Program-made: the position numbers and the translations under genes
Source: Nocardia australiensis
GTDB taxonomy: Bacteria > Actinomycetota > Actinomycetes > Mycobacteriales > Mycobacteriaceae
Assembly (NCBI RefSeq): GCF_020733705.1
Contig: NZ_JAJFZM010000001.1
Location: 2,852,001-2,916,000, forward strand
Direction: 5' to 3'
DNA length: 64,000 nucleotides
Notes under the pieces: model-generated
Database searches by the model: none
The model's input: only the letters and a program-made list of their open reading frames with translations
What the model was told of the DNA's origin: nothing
Shown here: positions 26,926 through 35,379 of the stretch, piece after piece
Layout: every line of letters begins with the position of its first letter
Numbering within the stretch: position 1 is the first letter of the stretch

Positions 26926-27695
26926 ACAAGGTGTTCGAATCCGCGACGGCCGCGGTCGCCGACGTGGCCTCCGGATCTTCACTTGCTGTCGGTGGATTCG
27001 GATTATGCGGTATCCCCGACGCATTGATCGAGGCGCTCGCCGCCGCCGGACCCGACAACCTCCAGATCGTCTCCAACAACTGTGGAACCGACAAGCATGG
27101 TTTGGGAATCCTGCTGGCCGACAAGAGGATCCGACGGGTCATCGCCTCCTATGTCGGGGAGAACGCCGAGTTCGCTCGGCAATATCTTTCGGGCGAGCTC
27201 GAGGTCGAACTCACTCCGCAGGGGACGCTCGCGGAGCGGCTGCGGGCCGGGGGAGCGGGTATCGCGGCCTTCTACACACCCGCCGGAGTGGGTACACCGG
27301 TATCTGATGGCGGGATGCCGTGGCGTTTCGGTGCGGACGGCACCACGGCGCTGGCGTCTCCGCGGAAGGAGGTGCGAACCTTTCCAGGGCATTCCGGGCT
27401 GAAACGCTATGTGCTGGAAGAGGCGATCACCACCGACTACGCGCTGGTTCACGCGCTCGTCGGTGACACCGAGGGCAATCTGGTTTTCAACAAGTCGGCT
27501 CGCAATTTCAATCCGCTGGCCGCAACGGCCGGAAGAATCTGCATTGCCGAGGTCGAAACACTGGTTCCCGCAGGCGATCTCGATCCCGACCGGGTTCATT
27601 TACCTGGAATATTCGTCGACCGTGTCGTGCACACGGGGCGAGGGCCCGAGCTGATCGAGAAACGCACTGTGCGTATTCCGGAGGAGTCGAAATGA
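26922..27695 (+). CDS. scoA: Succinyl-CoA:3-ketoacid CoA-transferase, subunit A
   Basis: A 257-residue class I CoA-transferase alpha subunit. It opens [14 protein letters not shown], then [19 protein letters not shown] and [18 protein letters not shown]. These are hallmarks of SCOT/PcaI-type enzymes. It would transfer CoA from succinyl-CoA to acetoacetate or another 3-oxo acid. ATGA overlaps link it to both the hydrolase before and subunit B after. In this operon acetoacetate would come from BKACE. Confidence 0.9.
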   Translation: MNKVFESATAAVADVASGSSLAVGGFGLCGIPDALIEALAAAGPDNLQIVSNNCGTDKHGLGILLADKRIRRVIASYVGENAEFARQYLSGELEVELTPQGTLAERLRAGGAGIAAFYTPAGVGTPVSDGGMPWRFGADGTTALASPRKEVRTFPGHSGLKRYVLEEAITTDYALVHALVGDTEGNLVFNKSARNFNPLAATAGRICIAEVETLVPAGDLDPDRVHLPGIFVDRVVHTGRGPELIEKRTVRIPEESK

Positions 27696-28348
27696 GCACC
27701 GCACCGACGCGGCCAGGCTGGACCAGGTCGGCGATGGCCGCCCGTGCGGCGCGGGAGCTGCATTCGGGCGAATACGTCAACCTCGGTATCGGCTTGCCCA
27801 CCCTGATCCCCAATTATCTGCCCGCCGACATCCGAGTCACGCTGCATTCGGAGAACGGGATCCTCGGTACCGGTCCCTATCCCACCGAGGACCGCGTCGA
27901 CCCGGACCTGATCAATGCGGGCAAGGAGACCGTGACGGTGCTCGCGGGTGCGTCGTACTTCGACTCCGCGGCGAGCTTCGCGATGATTCGAGGCGGTCAT
28001 ATCGACACCGCGGTACTCGGTGGAATGCAGGTGTCCGCGACCGGAGATCTCGCCAACTGGATGGTTCCCGGGCACATGGTCAAGGGCATGGGCGGGGCGA
28101 TGGATCTCGTGCACGGCGCCCGCCGGGTGATCGTGCTGATGGAGCACACCGACAAGTCCGGTGCGCCGAAAGTCCTGAGCCGCTGCACATTACCGCTGAC
28201 CGGCGAAGGCGTGGTGCATCGGATCATCACCGACCTCGCCGTGCTCGATGTGACCGAACTCGGACTGGTGCTACGCGAATGCGCACCGGGTGTGACCGAG
28301 GAACATGTACTGGCCGCGACAGACGCGCCGGTTATCACTGAACGCTAA
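27692..28348 (+). CDS. scoB: Succinyl-CoA:3-ketoacid CoA-transferase, subunit B
   Basis: A 218-residue beta subunit. The catalytic Glu54 lies in the S-E-N-G motif ([14 protein letters not shown]), which forms the glutamyl-CoA intermediate. Other family segments are [32 protein letters not shown] and [17 protein letters not shown]. Overlap with subunit A (ATGA) ensures stoichiometric synthesis. A 3-oxoadipate specificity cannot be excluded, but the sequence resembles acetoacetate-type SCOT more. Confidence 0.9.
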   Translation: MSTAPTRPGWTRSAMAARAARELHSGEYVNLGIGLPTLIPNYLPADIRVTLHSENGILGTGPYPTEDRVDPDLINAGKETVTVLAGASYFDSAASFAMIRGGHIDTAVLGGMQVSATGDLANWMVPGHMVKGMGGAMDLVHGARRVIVLMEHTDKSGAPKVLSRCTLPLTGEGVVHRIITDLAVLDVTELGLVLRECAPGVTEEHVLAATDAPVITER

Positions 28349-28358
28349 GGACAAGACA

Positions 28359-29960
28359 GTGCTCAATCTTGCGATGCTGCTGGAGGATTCCGCGCGACGC
28401 TATCCCGATGTCGACGCCGTGCGGCTGGGCGGTGAACGAATGACATACGCGGAGCTCGACGCTCGCGCCAACCAGGTCGCGAACCTGCTGGTCGCGTATG
28501 GCGTGGAACCCGGCGACGCCGTGGCACTGTCATGTCCGAATGTCCCTGAATTTCCCGCTGTCTACTACGGGATCCTCAAGGCCGGTGCGATCGCTGTGCC
28601 GCTCAACATCCTGCTCAAATCCTCCGAGATCGCTTATCACCTAGCCGATTCCGAAGCCGAGGTGTACTTCTGTTTCGAAGGCGTCGCCGGACTACCGATG
28701 AGTGAGCACGGATTCGACGCTTTCACCGATACCCCCGGGTGCCGTGAGATGTTCGTCATCACCACCGATCCCACCGCGCCGTCACCGCACGGCGGTGTCG
28801 AGACACTCGACCGTGCCCTGGCGGCTCAGCCGCAGACCTTCGACACCGTCGCCCGGCAACCCGACCACACCGCGGTCATCCTCTACACCAGCGGTACTAC
28901 GGGAAAGCCCAAGGGCGCCGAGCTGACTCACGCCAATATGGTCCTGAACGCGCTGACCGCGAATCGACTGTTCGACAGCAAGCCGGAACGACGCGATATC
29001 CATCTGGTAGCGCTACCGCTGTTTCACACGTTCGGGCAGACCATCGATATGAACTCCGGTCTGTCCACCGGGGCGACGTTGGTGATGATGCCACGCTTCG
29101 ACGCCGCCACCGCGCTACGGCTGATGGTCGAGGAACAGGTCACGTTCTTCGCCGGTGTGCCGACCATGTATTGGGGTCTGCTCCACGCGATCGGAGATGG
29201 GGTCGACGCGGGCCGGATCGCCGCGACGCTGCGGCGGGCCGTATCGGGCGGCGCCGCGCTACCGGTGGAGATCCTGTCGCGCTTCGTGGAGAGTTTCGGG
29301 GTACAGATACTCGAAGGCTATGGCATGTCGGAGACCTCGCCGTTGGCGATCTTCGCGGATCCGGAACGTGAGCCTCGGCCGGGATCGATCGGTGTGCCGG
29401 TGTGGGGGATCGAAGCCCGGCTCATCGACCAGGAGTGGAATACCGTCACCGGAATCGGAACCGTCGGGGAGATCGCGATACGGGGCCACAATGTGATGAA
29501 GGGCTACCTCAACCGACCGAAAGAAACCATGGAGACGATCCGCGGCGGATGGCTGCGCACCGGGGATCTGGCCAGACGTGACGCGGACGGTTTCTATTAC
29601 ATCGTGGACCGAGCCAAGGACATGATCGTTCGTGGCGGATTCAACGTCTACCCCCGCGAAATCGAGGAAATATTGTTGACCTACCCCGGCGTCTCGTTGG
29701 TCGCGGTAGTCGGTGTACCCGACGATCACTACGGCGAGGAAGTCGCGGCATTCGTTGTGCCCGAGAAGAATTCGCAGCTCGATGCTGACGAAGTAATCAG
29801 CTGGTGCCGGGAACGAATGGCCGCATACAAGTATCCGCGCCGGATCGAGTTCACCGACGCACTTCCCATGACGGCGAGCGGAAAGATCCTCAAACGCGAA
29901 CTTCGGGTGGACGACGCCGCTCACCGTCGTGCGGGTGCTTCCGGCATACCCAGTCGCTGA
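28359..29960 (+). CDS. Acyl-CoA ligase (AMP-forming)
   Basis: A 533-residue member of the adenylating superfamily. It has the P-loop-like YTSGTTGKPKG at 176-186, a GYGMSETSPLA motif, the hinge region RTGDLARRDADGFYY, DRAKDMIVRGGFNVYP, and the C-terminal catalytic Lys in PMTASGKILKREL. It is closest in layout to medium/long-chain fatty-acyl-CoA synthetases. The GTG at 28359 has AAGGA upstream, only ten bases after subunit B. It is the last gene of the operon and converges on the AraC gene with seven bases between stops. It probably activates the substrate or a carboxylate intermediate. Confidence 0.88.
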   Translation: MLNLAMLLEDSARRYPDVDAVRLGGERMTYAELDARANQVANLLVAYGVEPGDAVALSCPNVPEFPAVYYGILKAGAIAVPLNILLKSSEIAYHLADSEAEVYFCFEGVAGLPMSEHGFDAFTDTPGCREMFVITTDPTAPSPHGGVETLDRALAAQPQTFDTVARQPDHTAVILYTSGTTGKPKGAELTHANMVLNALTANRLFDSKPERRDIHLVALPLFHTFGQTIDMNSGLSTGATLVMMPRFDAATALRLMVEEQVTFFAGVPTMYWGLLHAIGDGVDAGRIAATLRRAVSGGAALPVEILSRFVESFGVQILEGYGMSETSPLAIFADPEREPRPGSIGVPVWGIEARLIDQEWNTVTGIGTVGEIAIRGHNVMKGYLNRPKETMETIRGGWLRTGDLARRDADGFYYIVDRAKDMIVRGGFNVYPREIEEILLTYPGVSLVAVVGVPDDHYGEEVAAFVVPEKNSQLDADEVISWCRERMAAYKYPRRIEFTDALPMTASGKILKRELRVDDAAHRRAGASGIPSR

Positions 29961-29967
29961 TCGGCCG

Positions 29968-31017
29968 CTACGCCTGTCGATCCTCATGCGGGTTCGGTAT
30001 TTGCTGTCCAGCAGCGTCTTTCGCGGCCGCGCGTCGCCATTGACTCGGGCTGCACCCGTGCTGTGCGCGGAACCAGCGCGTGAAGCTGGCCGGGCTGGAG
30101 AAGCCGAGTAGTTCGGCTATCTCGGTCAGCGAACGCCCCTGATTCGCCACCACCCGTCGTGCCAGGTCCGCTCGGGTCGTGTCGACGATTTCGGTATACG
30201 TGCAACCTTCGGCGGCTAGCTTGCGGTGGACCGTGCGACGGTCTATGCCGAGGCTACGGGCGACTTGGTCGGCCGAGCATCGACCAGTGGGGAGCAGCAG
30301 CTCGACAAGTTCCTGGACCCGATCCCGCACCGTGGCTTCGTGTGCGGTGTCCACCGAATCGAGAAGATGCTGAGTGTAAGAACGCAGTAGCGGGTCCGAC
30401 ATCGGGTTAGGGGTGTCGAGATCTGTTGTGTAGAGCGTCATTCCAGTGAATCTGTGATCGAATTTCAAGTGGGTTCCGAACAGCCTCAGGTGCGTGCTGC
30501 GATCCCGTGGAGCGGAATGGATGAAGGTGGTCTCGACCGGCTGCCAGCCGGCGCCGAGGAAACCGCGCAGGATCCCGTGCAGCGCGCCGGCCGCGAGCTC
30601 GGTGGCTTGCCGGGTGCTGCGGAGTTCCCCGGTATCCAGATGCAGGCGAACCGTGGCGACGCCGTTGCGTTCGGCCAGCCGGATATGCAGGGATTCGTTA
30701 TAGGTGTGTTGGTGGCGAACCATCAGTTTGAGTGCGCTGCGGACGTCCGGTTCTTCGCGGATGACCAGACTGAGCGGGCCCAGGTTGGACAGTCGTCTCC
30801 GTTCGGCGAGCAGTAGCCCGAAATCCTGGCGGCCCGATTCCACGGCGGATCGTTCCAGTAGCTCGGTGATGGCCGAGGCGGGTACCCAGCGATCCTGCAG
30901 ACTCAAACTGGCTGGATCGAGGCCGGTTTGGCGGACCAATCGGCCCGGGTCGAGGCCGAGGGACTGTCCGAGGTCGATGTAGTCGTTCAGTGCCGCATAC
31001 CGCGCCAAAGGCTTCAT
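29968..31017 (-). CDS. AraC-family regulator of the catabolic island
   Basis: A 349-residue protein with an N-terminal arabinose-binding-type domain (GRLVRQTGLDPASLSL, then GPLSLVIREEPDVRSAL) and a C-terminal pair of helix-turn-helices. These contain VARSLGIDRRTVHRKLAAEG and IAELLGFSSPASFTRWFRAQ. This layout matches OruR/ArgR-like activators of catabolic operons. The ATG at 31017, with AAGGG upstream, is preferred over 31047. It is encoded between the two transcripts whose promoters share the same box, so it is the obvious candidate activator. Its own start lies only 35 bases from one box. Confidence 0.85.
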   Translation of the reverse strand: MKPLARYAALNDYIDLGQSLGLDPGRLVRQTGLDPASLSLQDRWVPASAITELLERSAVESGRQDFGLLLAERRRLSNLGPLSLVIREEPDVRSALKLMVRHQHTYNESLHIRLAERNGVATVRLHLDTGELRSTRQATELAAGALHGILRGFLGAGWQPVETTFIHSAPRDRSTHLRLFGTHLKFDHRFTGMTLYTTDLDTPNPMSDPLLRSYTQHLLDSVDTAHEATVRDRVQELVELLLPTGRCSADQVARSLGIDRRTVHRKLAAEGCTYTEIVDTTRADLARRVVANQGRSLTEIAELLGFSSPASFTRWFRAQHGCSPSQWRRAAAKDAAGQQIPNPHEDRQA

Positions 31018-31051
31018 GAGCACCCTTCTACGTCCCAAATTGTGCATTATT

Positions 31052-31097
31052 ATGTCCCGTCAAGTAAAGCATGGGACATTGTTCAGCCCTACTGTTG
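31052..31097 (+). promoter_or_regulatory. Putative AraC-controlled promoter of the MFS/CMD unit
   Basis: ATGTCCCG-TCAA-GTAAAG (31052-31069) is followed by an inverted GGGACAT (31073-31079) and by CTACTGTTG (31089-31097). The box-to-CTACTG distance is 37 bases, identical to the promoter at 22.9 kb. A CGGAAGGAG occurs 30 bases further in both leaders (32 in the other). It lies in the divergent region next to the AraC gene and could also serve autoregulation. Confidence 0.55.
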
Positions 31098-31391
31098 TCT
31101 CCATCACATCGACCTCATCGGAAGGAGCGTCGTAACCGGTGAAACCACCCGGCCGAGTTGCCTTCCGAATACTTTGTTCCCGGTAGGCGGGTACGCGCTC
31201 CAGAGCCGGTGACCCCCGGTCTCGGGCGAACACGGTCGATGGGCCGCATCCCGGAAGTTCCGAGTAGCTATTCGGGCCGGGCGCGCCGTTACGAAATGCC
31301 GGCCGGTTTCGAGCTTGGCAGAAAGGAAGAAAGAACTTATCATCGCTCCGGCTCGCGGTTTCACCCGTCGGCCGGGTTCGTAGGAGCGCCA

Positions 31392-32732
31392 ATGCAATTG
31401 AATACAACCGTCGGCAGCGTAGCGGCGGATAGCTCGACAGGCAGGCCGGAAGGAAAGAACGGACGTTCGCGGAATTATCCCTGGCTGGTCTTTGCCCTCG
31501 CCTTCGGGCTGTTGCTTGCCGACTACATGTCTCGTCAGGTGCTCAGTGCGATATTCCCTTTTCTGAAGACCGAATGGGGTCTGTCGGATTCAAAACTCGG
31601 CTCACTCAATAGTGTGGTGGCGCTGATGGTGGGCCTGCTGACGTTGCCGCTGTCACTGTTGGCGGATCGGTGGGGGCGCGTTAAAAGCCTGGTTCTGATG
31701 GCCACGCTCTGGAGTATCGCGACGTTGTTGTGTGCGATCGCATCCAATTACCAGGAGATGCTTGCTGCCCGCTTTCTCGTCGGCGTTGGAGAGGCCGCCT
31801 ACGGCAGTGTCGGAATCGCGGTGGTGCTGGGCGTATTCGCGCCCCGGGTCCACGCGGCACTGAGCGGTGCGTTCATGGCAGGTGGCTCCTTCGGCTCGGT
31901 ACTCGGTGTCGCTGCAGGCGGTGCGATCGCCGTTCACCTCGGCTGGCGTTGGTCGTTCGTGGCCATGGCGGTGGCCGGCCTGCTGCTGGCTGCGCTGTTC
32001 CGGGTTCTGGTCACCGAGGCAAAGCTTGCCCGGCACGCCGACGCGCCACCGCCGCAACAGCGGCTGTCTCCCACCTTTCGCGCACCGGTGTCGACCTTGT
32101 TCACCAACCCGGCCGTACTGTGCGCGTACGTAGGTGGCGGAGTGCAGTTGTTCGCTGCCGCAGTACTGCTGGCGTGGACGCCGAGTTTCTTCAATCGCGA
32201 ATACGGTCTGGCTCCGGACAAAGCCGCGGTTGCCGCATCGGGCATCGTGCTACTGGTCGGTACCGGAATGGTGTGCTGCGGCATCATCACCGACCGGATC
32301 GGGCGCCGTGATCTGTCCCGCAAGTGGCTGACCGCAATGGTCTACTGTGCGATCTCGCTGGTATTTCTCACTCTCGGATTCAGCATCGAACATGGTGCGG
32401 CGCAGCTGATCCTGATCGGTATCGGCGCGTTCTTCTCCGGCGGGGCGTCGGGCCCGACTGCCGCGATGGTCGCAAATCTCACCCACCCTTCGGTGCGTGC
32501 CTCGGCTATGGGCACGCTCACGCTGGCCAACAGCCTGCTCGGTATGGCGCTGGGTCCGTTCCTTGTCGGTTTGCTCGCCGATCACTACGGTCTGACGACG
32601 GCACTACGTTTGGCGCCGCTGGCCTACCTCGTGGCGATCACCGCGCTGGGGTTGGGTATGCGCCTGTATCCGGCTGGACTGCGCAAGCTTGCCACGGTCG
32701 GTCCCGCATCGACCCAATCCGATCCGCTCTGA
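31392..32732 (+). CDS. MFS transporter (probable importer)
   Basis: A 446-residue protein with 12 hydrophobic helices. It starts YPWLVFALAFGLLLADYMSR and continues FLKTEWGLSDSKLGSLNS and LADRWGRVKSL (motif A). The family includes organic-acid and aromatic-acid symporters and Spinster-like carriers. The ATG at 31392 has TAGGAG six bases upstream. About 300 bases of leader separate it from the AraC-type box. Together with the next gene it forms the divergent arm of the catabolic island, most likely bringing the substrate in. Confidence 0.85.
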   Translation: MQLNTTVGSVAADSSTGRPEGKNGRSRNYPWLVFALAFGLLLADYMSRQVLSAIFPFLKTEWGLSDSKLGSLNSVVALMVGLLTLPLSLLADRWGRVKSLVLMATLWSIATLLCAIASNYQEMLAARFLVGVGEAAYGSVGIAVVLGVFAPRVHAALSGAFMAGGSFGSVLGVAAGGAIAVHLGWRWSFVAMAVAGLLLAALFRVLVTEAKLARHADAPPPQQRLSPTFRAPVSTLFTNPAVLCAYVGGGVQLFAAAVLLAWTPSFFNREYGLAPDKAAVAASGIVLLVGTGMVCCGIITDRIGRRDLSRKWLTAMVYCAISLVFLTLGFSIEHGAAQLILIGIGAFFSGGASGPTAAMVANLTHPSVRASAMGTLTLANSLLGMALGPFLVGLLADHYGLTTALRLAPLAYLVAITALGLGMRLYPAGLRKLATVGPASTQSDPL

Positions 32733-32767
32733 AAGCAGTCGCTGCCCGCATCAGGGCAGTCAAAGCT

Positions 32768-32790
32768 TCCGGCGCCAACGGGGCGCCGGA
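32768..32790 (+). terminator. Intercistronic GC hairpin
   Basis: A 9-bp perfect stem (TCCGGCGCC / GGCGCCGGA) with loop AACGG lies between the MFS gene and the carboxymuconolactone-decarboxylase-like gene, 21 bases before its start. It has no T-run, so it may act as partial attenuator or mRNA-stability element. Confidence 0.4.
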
Positions 32791-32811
32791 TTCGGGATTG
32801 TAGGAGTTTCC

Positions 32812-33252
32812 ATGTTCAGCTCACCAGAGTCTTTGTCTACACCGACCGTCGATCACATGCGTGCCAGCGGAAGCTGGAATCCGTTGTGGGATCAGCTCTG
32901 CGAATGGGATCCGGAATGGACAGAGCGGTTCATGGCGATGAACGCCACCCCGATCAGAAGGGAAATATTTCCACCGCAGTTTGTCGAGCTACTGAGCATC
33001 GCCATCGATGCCGCGTGTACCCATATGTATTCCCCAGGGGTTCGACGGCACATTCGGGCCGCACTCGAGCTGGGAGTTACGCCGAAAGAAATTGTTACTG
33101 TCCTGGAAATGGTCAGTGTTCTCGGAATACATGCCTGCAATATGGGCATTCCCGTTCTTGCGGAGGAACTCGAGGAGTTCACACGGAGGTCGCAGAATCG
33201 GTCGGGCGGTATGACGGAGAGTGGGTCGGGGGATGCGACAGCGGGCGCCTGA
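32812..33252 (+). CDS. Carboxymuconolactone decarboxylase-family protein
   Basis: A 146-residue helical protein with the CMD/AhpD-like core. The segments are WTERFMAMNATPIRREI, FVELLSIAIDAACTHMY and GVRRHIRAALELGVTPKEIV, followed by EMVSVLGIHACN. The CxxC of AhpD peroxidases is absent, and a single Cys precedes THMY. TAGGAG lies before the ATG. Family members decarboxylate ring-cleavage lactones or act as small-molecule enzymes. Its link to the MFS transporter suggests a role in the same unknown pathway. Confidence 0.82.
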   Translation: MFSSPESLSTPTVDHMRASGSWNPLWDQLCEWDPEWTERFMAMNATPIRREIFPPQFVELLSIAIDAACTHMYSPGVRRHIRAALELGVTPKEIVTVLEMVSVLGIHACNMGIPVLAEELEEFTRRSQNRSGGMTESGSGDATAGA

Positions 33253-33300
33253 CGGTCGTTTGGGCTTCGCAATGTCATAGGGGCTTCTGCGGAATTCTGT

Positions 33301-34332
33301 TCAGGGGCGATGGACCGGCCCGTGGGAATCGGCGCAATGCAGGTCCGCGGACGCTGGATCCGCGTCTGAGCTGTGGTCGACCTGCAGGGTGGTGTGTGCC
33401 AGTCCGAATTCGTCGTGCAAGCTCGACTCGATGGTCGAACGGAGTGCGTGGCAGTCGGCCGAGTCGGCGACGAGGATGTGCGCCGACAGTGAGGGTTGAC
33501 CCGAGGTGATCTGCCAGACATGCAGGTCGTGCACCTCGTTGACCTGGGGGATGGCGACGATTCGGGCGCCGATGGCGTCGGGGTTCAGGTGTGCGGGCGC
33601 GGCCTCGAGGAAAATCCGTCCGGACTCGCGGACCAGTGACCAGCCTGCCTTGGCCATCAGGACGGCCACGAGCAGGGCGGCGATCGCGTCTGCGCGGGCA
33701 AACCCGGTCAGCCACACCACCGCACCCGCGACGGCGGTGCCGATGAACGCGTAGAGGTCATTGAGGATGTGCTGGAAGGCGCCTTCGATATTGAGGCTGG
33801 TGCGGTTGGCGCGACTGATGCTCCAGGCGGCGACGATATTGACCGCGATACCGACCAGTGCGGTGATCAGCACCAGCGGGCCGGAGACATCCGGCGGTTC
33901 GATCAAACGGCGGATGCCCTCGTACACGAACCACACGGCGAGTAGCAGCAGGGTGATGCCGTTGGCCTGGGCCGAGAGGATCTCGACGCGCTTGAACCCG
34001 TAGGTGAACCGTCCCTGCGCGGGGCGGCGGGCCAGTCGGATCGCGATCATGGCCAGCACGATCGAGGCGGCGTCGGTGAGCATGTGCCCGGCATCGGTGA
34101 TCAGGGCCAGCGAATGCGCCAGCACGCCGACGATCACCTCGACAGCCATGAAGGTGAGGATCAAACCGAGCGCGATGGACAGCCAACGCGGGTCCGAATT
34201 CGCCGAAACGCCATGGTCGTGGCCGTGTGAATCGTCATGGGAACGGCCGTGCTCGATTGCCGTGCCATGGTCGTGGTCGGTATGGACGACCGCCGCGACC
34301 GACCTGTCCGGTGACACGCACTGTTCTCCCAC
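33301..34332 (-). CDS. Cation diffusion facilitator (Zn/Co/Cd exporter)
   Basis: A 343-residue CDF protein. Its His-rich N-terminus (HTDHDHG, HDDSHGHDHG) is followed by six helices with the metal-binding HMLTDAAS in TM2 and HILNDLYAF in TM5. A cytosolic ferredoxin-like C-terminal domain follows (VNEVHDLHVWQITSGQPSLS) and a His-rich tail. It is CzcD-like and probably exports zinc or cobalt. A GTG at 34332 is taken as start. A second GTG 15 bases inside is also possible. A palindrome upstream suits a metal-sensing repressor. Confidence 0.88.
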   Translation of the reverse strand: MGEQCVSPDRSVAAVVHTDHDHGTAIEHGRSHDDSHGHDHGVSANSDPRWLSIALGLILTFMAVEVIVGVLAHSLALITDAGHMLTDAASIVLAMIAIRLARRPAQGRFTYGFKRVEILSAQANGITLLLLAVWFVYEGIRRLIEPPDVSGPLVLITALVGIAVNIVAAWSISRANRTSLNIEGAFQHILNDLYAFIGTAVAGAVVWLTGFARADAIAALLVAVLMAKAGWSLVRESGRIFLEAAPAHLNPDAIGARIVAIPQVNEVHDLHVWQITSGQPSLSAHILVADSADCHALRSTIESSLHDEFGLAHTTLQVDHSSDADPASADLHCADSHGPVHRP

Positions 34333-34388
34333 AGTCCAACGCCCCTTCCGTTTGGTATGTCTTCCGCAGCACAGCGTAGCCTACTTTG

Positions 34389-34406
34389 CATACATGCGCA
34401 TGTATG
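34389..34406. promoter_or_regulatory. Perfect palindrome, probable metalloregulator operator
   Basis: CATACATGCGCATGTATG is a perfect 18-bp palindrome 57 bases before the CDF gene, in an AT-richer patch. Its ATACATG-type half-sites resemble operators of ArsR/SmtB-family sensors. No such regulator is encoded nearby, so it would act in trans. Confidence 0.5.
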
Positions 34407-34536
34407 AATGCATAGAACTCGACGTCCCGGCTACTATGCGGGCAGCACCGTTCGGGTGATCACCACAACAGCACCCGGATGGGGCGGGCCGGCGCGGAGT
34501 CGGGCGGGTCCGACAGTGAGCACAGAGGGGTATTCG

Positions 34537-35346
34537 ATGGAGAGGCCGTCATGGGCGCCCGAGGGCGTGGATATGCGACAAGTGAGCCCGGCGCGAATGT
34601 ATGACGCCCTGCTCGGTGGTTCGCACAACTTCGAGATCGACCGCGAGGCCGCCGAGATGGGTAAGCGATTGGTGCCGGATCTGCCCCGGCTCGCGCTGAG
34701 CAACCGCGCCTTCCTGCGGCGGGCCGTGCGATTCCTGGCCGACTCGGGCATCAGGCAGTTCCTCGATATCGGTTCGGGAATTCCGACCGCGGGCAACGTG
34801 CACGAGGCCGCGCAGGCTATCGACCCGGCGTGTCGAGTGCTTTACGCGGACATCGATCCGGTCGCCGTCGAGCACGCGCGGGTCATCCTGCATGGGAATG
34901 ACAACGCCGCCGCCATCGAGGCGGACCTGCGTAAACCGGATGAACTGCTGGCCAGGGTCCGCGATACCGGCATGATCGACTTCGACCAGCCGGTCGGCCT
35001 GTTACTGGTCGCGGTGCTGCATCTGCTCTCCGACGACGACCGGCCCGCCGAGATGGTCGCCGCCATGCGTGCGGCCGTTCCTATCGGCAGTTATGTCGCA
35101 ATCTCGCACCTCACCTCCGCGCTGCGCCCCGAGGACGCAGGCAAGCTGGGCACGAACGCCGCCGACGTGTCGCGAGTGGGTATCCAATTCCGCTCCCGGG
35201 AGGGCATCAGGACTATGTTCGACGGATGGGAGCTGGTCGAACCGGGCGTGGTCGAGTTGCCAGCGTGGCGGCCGGAGTCCGAACGCGACTTGCACGAGGC
35301 GCCGGGCCGATCGCTCGGTCTGGCCGGCGTTGGTCTGAAAGTCTGA
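34537..35346 (+). CDS. SAM-dependent methyltransferase (DUF574 type)
   Basis: A 269-residue protein. The N-terminus SPARMYDALLGGSHNFEIDR is the signature of the actinobacterial DUF574/Methyltransf_19 family, followed by the SAM-binding FLDIGSGIPTAGNVHEAAQ and the acidic residue in VLYADIDPVAVEHAR. Substrates of this expanded family are largely unknown. The ATG at 34537 has GAGGGG upstream. It lies 33 bases before the diguanylate cyclase gene, so the two are probably co-transcribed. Confidence 0.85.
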   Translation: MERPSWAPEGVDMRQVSPARMYDALLGGSHNFEIDREAAEMGKRLVPDLPRLALSNRAFLRRAVRFLADSGIRQFLDIGSGIPTAGNVHEAAQAIDPACRVLYADIDPVAVEHARVILHGNDNAAAIEADLRKPDELLARVRDTGMIDFDQPVGLLLVAVLHLLSDDDRPAEMVAAMRAAVPIGSYVAISHLTSALRPEDAGKLGTNAADVSRVGIQFRSREGIRTMFDGWELVEPGVVELPAWRPESERDLHEAPGRSLGLAGVGLKV

Positions 35347-35379
35347 CAGGGCGAACAAAACCGGCAGGGGGTTAGCGGC

